DNA from: Deltaproteobacteria bacterium
GTDB taxonomy: Bacteria; Desulfobacterota; Desulfobulbia; Desulfobulbales; VMSU01
Length of the DNA: 7,035 nucleotides
Assembly (NCBI GenBank): GCA_024274995.1
Contig: JAJSAA010000114.1
Span: forward strand, 1 to 7,035
Direction of reading: 5' to 3'
Part shown: in pieces, positions 1 through 4,585 of the stretch
Numbering within the stretch: the first letter of the stretch is position 1
Layout of the letters: each line of letters opens with the position of its first letter
Notes under the pieces: generated by a model
Seen by the model: only the letters and a program-made list of their open reading frames with translations
Database searches by the model: none
Told to the model about the DNA's origin: nothing
Translations under genes and position numbers: made by a program

Positions 1-242
1 ACGTGTGAAAACTGGAATCCACTGTAATACCGTTAAGGTGATAAAATGTGGTGCTTCTGGGACAGTTATTTTGTAGCGGCTTCTACCCATCATTTAGCTC
101 TCCGTGTACGTTCCCACGCGGGAGCGTGGGAACGAGAAAGCACGTCACACCTCATTTAAACAATCAACGTAACTATTTAGGCAAGGCCCAAAAACTACCC
201 AGAACTATAAATCGTAACTTAGAGCTGCAATCAACAAACGCC
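1..242. other. Non-coding region downstream of yraN
   Basis: I find no convincing gene here on either strand. The only open frame of note (48-269, plus) crosses the palindrome and the end of yraN and has low-complexity, unfamilial translation. Apart from the palindrome at 109-134, it contains GTAACTATTTAG at 169-180, which differs at one position from the terminal repeat of the 152-bp element at 1675-1826. Confidence 0.6.
109..134. repeat. REP-like palindrome
   Basis: CGTTCCCACGC (109-119) and GCGTGGGAACG (124-134) form a perfect 11-bp inverted repeat around a GGGA loop. The core resembles extragenic palindromes seen in many proteobacterial and related genomes, from memory. There is no T-run on either side, so a terminator is less likely. 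Confidence 0.65.
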
Positions 243-263
243 TCAGGCCGTAAAGGCATGAGG
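232..263 (-). terminator. Possible weak intrinsic terminator after yraN
   Basis: On the minus strand CCTCA-T-GCC and GGC-C-TGAGG form an eight-pair stem with one mismatch and a five-base loop, spanning the yraN stop codon (241-263). A modest T-rich tail, TTTGTTG, follows. The T-run is interrupted and the stem overlaps coding sequence, so it may be a weak terminator or chance. Confidence 0.35.
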
Positions 264-608
264 AATTAACTCGATTAATGCCTTGCCGCCCTTAGGCAGG
301 AGAATGGCAACCACATCAAAACGCATTGCCACCTCTTTGATCTGGTGTTTAGCCATGTAAAACCTGGCGGTCTGAATAATTTGCCGCTGTTTACGGGCAT
401 CCACTGCCGCTGCCGGTGCCCCGTAAGCCAAGGTAGAACGGGTCTTGACCTCAATAAAGATCAGGTACTCCCCCTGCCGGGCAATTATATCTATTTCACC
501 GCCCCGAAAACGAAAATTACGTTCTATTATGCGATAACCTGATTTCTGTAAATACAGACTGGCCAGCCGTTCACCCTCACGGCCAAGGCTGAGACGATAA
601 CCGCTCAT
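243..608 (-). CDS. yraN: UPF0102 (YraN) family protein, predicted nuclease fold
   Basis: This is a 121-residue member of the YraN/UPF0102 family, a full-length single domain of the PD-(D/E)xK endonuclease-like fold. The signature residues are present: GREGERLASLYL near the start, GGEIDIIAR with Glu38 and Asp40, and FIEVKTRS with Glu53 and Lys55. The conserved YG-P-AAVD-RKQ-QI-A segment follows (about 63-81). The cellular function of the family is not established. Pairing with rnhB is widespread in bacteria and suggests a nucleic-acid role. The ATG overlaps the rnhB stop by four bases, so translation is probably coupled. No clear Shine-Dalgarno is visible. Confidence 0.94.
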   Translation of the reverse strand: MSGYRLSLGREGERLASLYLQKSGYRIIERNFRFRGGEIDIIARQGEYLIFIEVKTRSTLAYGAPAAAVDARKQRQIIQTARFYMAKHQIKEVAMRFDVVAILLPKGGKALIELIPHAFTA

Positions 609-1288
609 GGCTTAGAATCAGGGCCTGATATAAAGAACTCCTTAACCCCGGCAAAACTCCGGCGATGCAGGGGACAGGGCCCCTCAGCGGCCAGAACCCG
701 GCGATGTTCGGCGGTGGGATAGCCCTTATTTTTACAAAAATTATATTGAGGATATTGCCGATGATATTTAACCATTATTTCATCTCTGGTTACCTTGGCA
801 ATAATAGAAGCAGCTGCGATGGAGGCGCTGCGGGAATCCCCCTTGACGAGGGCTTGTTGAGAGATAGCGGCCGGAACCGGGAACTTACCATCAACCAAAA
901 CAAAATCGGGCGGCACCGTTAGAGCCTCAAGAGACTTCTTCATGGCCAGTAGTGAGGCCTGCAGAATATTGATTCGGTCAATAATGGTCTCAGTAATAAT
1001 GCTGATTCCAATGGATACAGCCATATCACGCAGGACATCATAGAGATGGTTACGTGTTTTAGCCGTTAATTTTTTGGAGTCATTAAACTGCTGATAATCA
1101 CAATCAACCGGTAAAATAACGCTGGCCGCAACCACGGGGCCAGCCAGAGGCCCACGCCCGGCCTCATCAGTACCGGCAATTGTCTGAAAGCCCCGACGAG
1201 CTAAGTCGCGCTCAAAGGAGAAACGGTCGGTCTCCCGCAGGGCAGGGAATAAGCTCTGCTGAACAGCCGTGCCGTTCCCCCCCCTCAT
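605..1288 (-). CDS. rnhB: Ribonuclease HII
   Basis: RNase HII cuts the RNA strand of RNA-DNA hybrids and nicks at single ribonucleotides misincorporated in DNA, starting ribonucleotide excision repair. The 227-residue product has TDEAGRGPLAGPVVA with Asp41 and Glu42, DSKKL at 70-74, Asp133 in VLVDGKF and Asp151 in VKGDSRSASIAAASIIAKVTRD. The four acidic residues have the same 18-residue D-to-D spacing as E. coli Asp108 and Asp126. NKGYPTAEH and GPCPLHRRSF close the protein. The frame extends upstream into rplS, but the ATG ten bases after the rplS stop is preferred: AAGG lies eight bases upstream and no other usable start precedes the active site. Codons 2-4 are a run of eight G. The TGA stop overlaps the yraN ATG (ATGA). 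Confidence 0.96.
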   Translation of the reverse strand: MRGGNGTAVQQSLFPALRETDRFSFERDLARRGFQTIAGTDEAGRGPLAGPVVAASVILPVDCDYQQFNDSKKLTAKTRNHLYDVLRDMAVSIGISIITETIIDRINILQASLLAMKKSLEALTVPPDFVLVDGKFPVPAAISQQALVKGDSRSASIAAASIIAKVTRDEIMVKYHRQYPQYNFCKNKGYPTAEHRRVLAAEGPCPLHRRSFAGVKEFFISGPDSKP

Positions 1289-1298
1289 AACCTTAACC

Positions 1299-1646
1299 TT
1301 ATATATTACGGTCTTTAATCCGGGCCGCCTTACCTCGCAACTCACGAAGAAAATAAAGTTTAGAACGCCGCACCCGCCCCAGATTGTCAACCTCTATCTT
1401 ATCTATTTTGGGAGAATGAAAAGGGAATGACTTCTCAACACCAACCCCGTGCGACATCTTGCGAACGGTGAAAGAGGCCCCCATTTTGCCCCGGCGTTGA
1501 GCAATTACCACGCCTTTGAATATCTGAATTCTTTCTTTGGCGCCCTCTATAATTCTTAAATGAACACTAACGGTATCTCCAGGACGAAACACTGGAATAT
1601 CATAGCGCATATTCTCTCTTGCCATTTGATCAAGTACTGTTGCCAT
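1299..1646 (-). CDS. rplS: 50S ribosomal protein L19
   Basis: L19 is a 50S subunit protein near the interface with the 30S subunit. The 115-residue product is of normal length and carries family hallmarks in order: PVFRPGDTVSVHLRI, ERIQIFKGVVIAQRRG, ASFTVRKMSHGVGVEKSFP and SPKIDKIEV, with a basic RVRRSKLYFLRELRGKAARI end. The frame opens three codons earlier at a GTG, but that GTG lies within the AAGGTGG Shine-Dalgarno of the ATG chosen here, so the ATG is the start. The gene is separated from trmD by a 389-base repeat-filled spacer, unlike the tight spacing elsewhere, and so may have its own promoter. rnhB starts 10 bases after the stop. Confidence 0.97.
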   Translation of the reverse strand: MATVLDQMARENMRYDIPVFRPGDTVSVHLRIIEGAKERIQIFKGVVIAQRRGKMGASFTVRKMSHGVGVEKSFPFHSPKIDKIEVDNLGRVRRSKLYFLRELRGKAARIKDRNI

Positions 1647-1674
1647 CTTTACCACCTTTAATTTTATAGATAAG

Positions 1675-1826
1675 GTAACTGTTTAGGTCTGACTGTAAAT
1701 TGCCCTAAACTCTGAGCTGTAACTGCTTAGATGTGCTTTAGATTTGCTCATTTATGGTTTCGCCGCGTACTTGTGTTACTCAAGAAGCCATAAATAGGCG
1801 AATGTGGAGTGCAGCTAAACAGTTAC
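1675..1826. repeat. 152-bp inverted-repeat element (MITE-like)
   Basis: The ends are a perfect 12-bp inverted repeat, GTAACTGTTTAG (1675-1686) and CTAAACAGTTAC (1815-1826), with looser similarity extending some 18 bases further inward. A near-identical GTAACTGCTTAG lies inside at 1719-1730. Two smaller hairpins are nested: GTTTAGG/CCTAAAC (1681-1687 with 1704-1710) and an 11-bp stem ATTTATGGTTT/AAGCCATAAAT (1750-1760 with 1785-1795, one G-T pair). It encodes nothing. Size, inverted ends and position in a spacer suggest a miniature non-autonomous element, but no target duplication is clear. Confidence 0.55.
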
Positions 1827-1847
1827 TATATAAGTTACAAAAAATCG

Positions 1848-1876
1848 TTACTATTCAAGACCCTCTGTGAAGTCAA
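1848..1876 (-). promoter_or_regulatory. Weak candidate promoter upstream of rplS
   Basis: On the minus strand TTGACT (1871-1876, 5 of 6) is followed after 17 bases by TAGTAA (1848-1853, 3 of 6). It would start transcription near 1841, about 195 bases before rplS, running through the inverted-repeat element. The spacing is ideal but the -10 is poor, so this is a low-confidence candidate. The long spacer after trmD makes some internal promoter plausible. Confidence 0.25.
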
Positions 1877-1926
1877 TATGGTCATTACAATCCTGTTTTA
1901 CCTCTTATTGGTAGAAATATTACGTC

Positions 1927-2002
1927 TGTAAGCGCTAAATAAACCACACTCTTGACTTTATAACATCTCGGAATAAGAGCGGTACGATCAGGAGCGCTTA
2001 CA
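1927..2002. repeat. Dispersed ~74-bp repeat, copy A, with perfect inverted ends
   Basis: This is the more intact copy of the element also present at 4431-4503. Its ends form a perfect 10-bp inverted repeat, TGTAAGCGCT and AGCGCTTACA. Inside, ACC-CTCTT and AAGAG-GGT arms can pair on either strand, so the RNA would fold as an outer stem with an inner bulged stem. No transposase gene is present, and the flanking octamers (TTACGTCT and ACAAAAAC) are not a target duplication. IS66-family elements also begin with GTAAGCG, so a miniature relative is possible; this is from memory and uncertain. A REP-like palindrome or regulatory leader is the alternative. Confidence 0.75.
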
Positions 2003-2032
2003 CAAAAACACAAAAACACAAAAACACAAAAA
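2001..2032. repeat. Tandem 8-bp repeat (CACAAAAA) x4
   Basis: Four perfect tandem copies of CACAAAAA begin at the last bases of repeat copy A and end three bases short of the trmD stop codon. In the transcript they read as TTTTTGTG repeats just after trmD. The tract lies outside any gene, so slippage would change spacer length rather than a reading frame. No function is evident. Confidence 0.9.
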
Positions 2033-2035
2033 CTG

Positions 2036-3337
2036 CTATTCGCTGGCCAGCAGACGATCCAGGATGATGGAGACCGCTGAACGTACCGAGAGATGATTAT
2101 AGCCTTTACCACCCAGGGGCGGCAAGACATCATCAACCTGGGACATAATCTCTGCCGCCAGCCCCCAGCCGGTGCCAAAGAGCAAAAGCGTTCGTTCTCC
2201 GGCCGCCACGCGCTGCCTGGCCTGATTGTAACCTATGGTTGCCGCACCGTGAGCGGCCGTGGTTGCCATGACATGATAACGACTGCCACGGTTCCCGGCC
2301 TCCTTAAAAAGGCTCTCTAAACTGTCGACCACCGCTACCTTGGCCAGAGCCTGACCCCGGTCGGGATTATAAACGGCCCCAAAGCCCTGCCGCCAGTGTT
2401 CTATAATCTCCATAGCGAGGCGTTGCTGATCTTCATAGGGGGTAACCACATAATAGGTTCCTACCCCATAGGTTGCCGAAGCCCGGGCAATATCATGGAG
2501 ATCAAGATTGGTTATTGCTGAACCGATAATCTCTTTATTTTTATTACAGACCGGGTAATGCACCAGGGCTACGTCGAGTCTAACCTCGGTAGTCTCCGGC
2601 CGCAGACCGCTGGTCTCAATGCCCTCGGCTCTTAAATCCTTTAACTCTTCGGCACTGAACTGCGCCCCGGCCAGTAAATCAGGCCTTCTCACCCTTGTTC
2701 GTTTAACCGACTGGGCCAGCCGCCAACGCCTGATGGCCTGATGATCGCCGGACATCAAAACCTCGGGTACCTCACGGCCGGCAAAAACCCGCGGCCGGGT
2801 AAACTGTGGATGTTTAAGCAGCCCGCAGCTGAAGGAATCTCGGCTGGCGGAGTTCTCACATCCCAGCACACCTGGCAACAGACGGCTTATGGAGTCAATA
2901 AGTACCATGGCTGGTAGCTCACCGCCGGTAAGGACATAATCTCCTATGGATACCTCTTCATCAATATAATCTGCCAGGCGGTCGTCTATCCCCTCATAAC
3001 GACCGCAAATAAGAATCAGATGTTCATATTCAGCCAGCTCGGCGGCCAAAGCCTGATTATAGGGCCGCCCCTGGGGACTCAGAAGCACCACATGGCCGCC
3101 GGCCCGTTCAGCGCTCACCGTCTGTAGAGCGTCAGCGAGAGGCTCCGGCTTCATCACCATGCCCTCACCGCCGCCAAAGGGCCGATCATCGGTCATGGCA
3201 TGCTTATCAAGGGCAAAGTCCCGGATATTATGGCTCTTAATCTCCAGAATACCGGCTGCCCTGGCCCGTCTGATAATACCCTCATTAAGGGGGGATTCCA
3301 GCAGATCAGGGAATATAGTCATAATATCAAAACGCAT
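2036..3337 (-). CDS. trmD: TrmD tRNA m1G37 methyltransferase fused to a second SPOUT domain
   Basis: TrmD methylates G37 of tRNA at N1 using SAM, which prevents +1 frameshifting. The product is 433 residues, far above the usual ~240-255. Residues 1-245 are a complete TrmD: GGGEGMVMKPEPL (55-67), the SAM-binding knot with LLSPQGRPYNQ (85-95), GRYEGIDDR (112-120) and IGDYVLTGGELP (131-142), then Arg152 and Asp167, which align with the E. coli catalytic residues Arg154 and Asp169. Residues ~252-433 form a separate SPOUT-like domain resembling the RNA_Me_trans family (PF09936, including Thermotoga TM1570). Its knot has FGTGWGL (387-393) and GGKGYNHLSVRSA (409-421). The substrate of this half is unknown. 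A TTG codon just upstream could extend the protein by one residue, but the ATG overlapping the rimM stop is preferred. The enzyme is probably cytosolic and dimeric through its knots, by family analogy. Confidence 0.96.
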   Translation of the reverse strand: MRFDIMTIFPDLLESPLNEGIIRRARAAGILEIKSHNIRDFALDKHAMTDDRPFGGGEGMVMKPEPLADALQTVSAERAGGHVVLLSPQGRPYNQALAAELAEYEHLILICGRYEGIDDRLADYIDEEVSIGDYVLTGGELPAMVLIDSISRLLPGVLGCENSASRDSFSCGLLKHPQFTRPRVFAGREVPEVLMSGDHQAIRRWRLAQSVKRTRVRRPDLLAGAQFSAEELKDLRAEGIETSGLRPETTEVRLDVALVHYPVCNKNKEIIGSAITNLDLHDIARASATYGVGTYYVVTPYEDQQRLAMEIIEHWRQGFGAVYNPDRGQALAKVAVVDSLESLFKEAGNRGSRYHVMATTAAHGAATIGYNQARQRVAAGERTLLLFGTGWGLAAEIMSQVDDVLPPLGGKGYNHLSVRSAVSIILDRLLASE

Positions 3338-3855
3338 CAAAAACGATTGATTTCCAGCAGGCCGGGCGGCGGATCAATGACCAGTACCCCAGCCTGCTTG
3401 TCAAGGCTGACCATAAGCTCATTTATGGCCGGTACCAGGTACTCACTGTTGCCATCGCTGATAACCAGAACATCATGAGCTCCGGTGGCCAATAAGGACT
3501 GTACCCGCCCCAGTCTTTGGCCGGCAGCGGTTTCAACCTCTAAGCCCTCCATCTCATGCCAGTAGAACTCATTAGTGCCAAGTTTCGGCAGTGAATCTTC
3601 ATCACCCCACACCTCGCTGCCAACCAGATCTTCAGCCATACTACGGCCTGCAACCCCCGCTAACTGCATAATTGCCAAACGACCTTGAGGGCGGATTCTC
3701 TCCAGCTTGAAAACAACTGTCTCGCCATCATGACGCAGCTCAATTTCGGTCATGGCAAGCAAGTCTTCTGCTACTCCAGAGAAGGGCAGAACCTTAACTT
3801 CGCCTTTGATGGCGTGGGCCTTAACTATCTTGCCGAGTTCTATGCGTGTGGTCAT
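3337..3855 (-). CDS. rimM: 16S rRNA processing protein RimM
   Basis: RimM is an assembly factor for the 30S subunit that binds S19 and helps fold the 3' domain of 16S rRNA. The 172-residue product has the N-terminal RimM domain, starting with LGKIVKAHAIKGEVKV, and a C-terminal PRC-barrel. The barrel carries NEFYWHEMEGLEVET (about 95-109), the LLATGAHDVLVI segment and the closing VLVIDPPPGLLEI. Length and motifs are normal. A clear GGGAG Shine-Dalgarno lies about seven bases before the ATG. The TGA stop shares its final A with the trmD ATG (TGATG), so the two are very likely translationally coupled, a common arrangement. Confidence 0.97.
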   Translation of the reverse strand: MTTRIELGKIVKAHAIKGEVKVLPFSGVAEDLLAMTEIELRHDGETVVFKLERIRPQGRLAIMQLAGVAGRSMAEDLVGSEVWGDEDSLPKLGTNEFYWHEMEGLEVETAAGQRLGRVQSLLATGAHDVLVISDGNSEYLVPAINELMVSLDKQAGVLVIDPPPGLLEINRF

Positions 3856-3892
3856 GAGGTTCTCCCGCTATCCATTGTGGATGGAGCAGAAG

Positions 3893-4123
3893 CTATTCGA
3901 TAATCTCAAGGCGGGCTCGTTTATCCACTTTCCGGGCCGAAGCGCTGAGCAATGTTCTGATGGCTCTTGCCGTGCGGCCCTGTTTACCGATAACCTTGCC
4001 AAGATCATCCTGGGCAACTCGCAGTTCCTCAAGAATCATTCCGTCAGTATCGACCTCATCGACCCGCACCTCTTTGGGCTTGTCGACCAGGGCTCTGGCA
4101 ATAAAACTAACCAAATCCTTCAT
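3893..4123 (-). CDS. khpA: KH-domain RNA-binding protein KhpA
   Basis: This is a 76-residue single KH-domain protein of the KhpA/YlqC family, which sits between rpsP and rimM in many bacteria. The GxxG loop that contacts RNA is GKQG within LGKVIGKQGRTARAIRTLL (about 41-59). In Gram-positive bacteria KhpA works with KhpB and affects cell division and elongation; its role in Desulfobacterota is less clear. The family-typical start MKDLVSFIARALVDKP fixes the ATG, yet the preceding bases are pyrimidine-rich (TCTCTCTCTT) with no Shine-Dalgarno. Translation is therefore probably coupled to rpsP, 14 bases upstream. rimM starts 37 bases downstream. Confidence 0.93.
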   Translation of the reverse strand: MKDLVSFIARALVDKPKEVRVDEVDTDGMILEELRVAQDDLGKVIGKQGRTARAIRTLLSASARKVDKRARLEIIE

Positions 4124-4137
4124 AGCAAAGAGAGAGA

Positions 4138-4392
4138 TTACTCGGCCGCCGCTGGGGCTGGATGGGCCTTAAACAGGCTCTTCACCGTGGTAGTGGGTAA
4201 AGCGCCTTTGGCCATCCAGGAGGCAACTTTATCATACTGAATATTAACGGTAGCCGGGGATTTAAGAGGGTCATAGGTGCCAACAATTTCCAGAAACTTA
4301 CCATTACGACTGGCCTCGGAATTTTGCACGACAATTCTATAAAAGGGTTTCTTCTTGCGGCCCAGCCGACTTAATCTGATTCTTACTGCCAT
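4138..4392 (-). CDS. rpsP: 30S ribosomal protein S16
   Basis: S16 is a small 30S subunit protein that binds 16S rRNA early in assembly. The product is 84 residues, the normal length. It opens with MAVRIRLSRLGRKKKPFYRI, then NGKFLEIVGTYDPL and the ASWMAKGALPTTTVKSLFK block typical of the family. The reading frame stays open upstream to 4584, but that extension has no S16 similarity. The chosen ATG has a good Shine-Dalgarno, GGAGAG, six bases upstream. khpA begins 14 bases after the stop, so the two are cotranscribed. Upstream lie repeat copy B, a candidate promoter and a structured spacer, so rpsP may have its own transcript as well as read-through from ffh. Confidence 0.97.
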   Translation of the reverse strand: MAVRIRLSRLGRKKKPFYRIVVQNSEASRNGKFLEIVGTYDPLKSPATVNIQYDKVASWMAKGALPTTTVKSLFKAHPAPAAAE

Positions 4393-4414
4393 TACATGCT
4401 CTCCAGTTATAATT

Positions 4415-4442
4415 TGTATATTAATGTAACGTAAGCGCTCAA
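4415..4442 (-). promoter_or_regulatory. Candidate rpsP promoter
   Basis: On the minus strand TTGAGC (4437-4442) is followed after 16 bases by TATACA (4415-4420); each box matches 4 of 6 consensus positions. A start near 4408 would give a leader of roughly 16 bases, just holding the Shine-Dalgarno. The -35 lies inside the edge of repeat copy B; the equivalent in copy A reads TTTAGC. This is a moderate match in AT-rich DNA and may be fortuitous. Confidence 0.35.
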
Positions 4443-4503
4443 TAAACCACACTCTTGACTTTATAACATCTCGAAATGTAGCGGTACGATTAGGATCGTA
4501 TGC
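4431..4503. repeat. Dispersed ~74-bp repeat, copy B
   Basis: This stretch matches 1928-2001 in the same orientation at about 64 of 74 aligned positions; the first 43 bases differ at one. The left end GTAAGCGCT is identical in both copies. The right end is degraded here (5 of 9 positions match the inverted end of copy A). It lies 38 bases upstream of the rpsP start codon. Both copies carry TGTTATAAA on the minus strand, resembling an extended -10 box. It may be a small non-autonomous mobile element or a shared regulatory leader; the window alone cannot decide. Confidence 0.75.
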
Positions 4504-4505
4504 GA

Positions 4506-4556
4506 GCGTTTCATGAACGCCCGGATGTGCTCCAGATCCGCCTGCTTCGGGGCAGG
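4506..4556 (-). other. Three abutting hairpins in ffh-rpsP spacer
   Basis: Three short perfect inverted repeats are tiled almost end to end: CCTGC/GCAGG (4541-4545 with 4552-4556), CGGAT/ATCCG (4522-4526 with 4536-4540) and GCGTT/AACGC (4506-4510 with 4516-4520). On the minus strand they would form three small RNA stem-loops between ffh and rpsP. No T-run follows any of them, so they do not look like an intrinsic terminator. They could be an RNA-processing site, part of a longer repeat that includes the adjacent 74-bp element, or a leader structure. Each 5-bp stem alone is weak evidence; the tiling is what stands out. Confidence 0.4.
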
Positions 4557-4585
4557 TCAGAAATGTCCAGCCCTGCCAAAACAAC

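Noticed and set aside
48..269. 73-codon plus-strand open frame
   Set aside because: It crosses the palindrome and the yraN stop, has no recognisable domain, and lies opposite the operon.
1289..1390. 34-codon N-terminal extension of rnhB
   Set aside because: It overlaps rplS out of frame, lacks family similarity, and the ATG at 1288 has an AAGG at suitable distance.
1927..2002. Intrinsic terminator after trmD
   Set aside because: The 10-bp arms are separated by more than 50 bases and no T-run follows the distal arm; a repeat element explains it better.
2001..2032. Short CRISPR-like tandem array
   Set aside because: The units are 8 bp with no spacers and no cas gene is nearby.
1885..2178. 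97-codon minus-strand open frame overlapping the trmD end
   Set aside because: It runs out of frame through trmD, the 8-bp tandem repeats (giving FVFLCFCVS) and repeat copy A; this is repeat-derived translation.
3752..4240. 162-codon plus-strand open frame
   Set aside because: It is antisense across rimM, khpA and rpsP, all of which are clearly coding on the other strand.
4393..4584. 64-codon N-terminal extension of rpsP
   Set aside because: It translates the hairpins and repeat copy B. S16 begins at MAVRIRL, which has a good Shine-Dalgarno.
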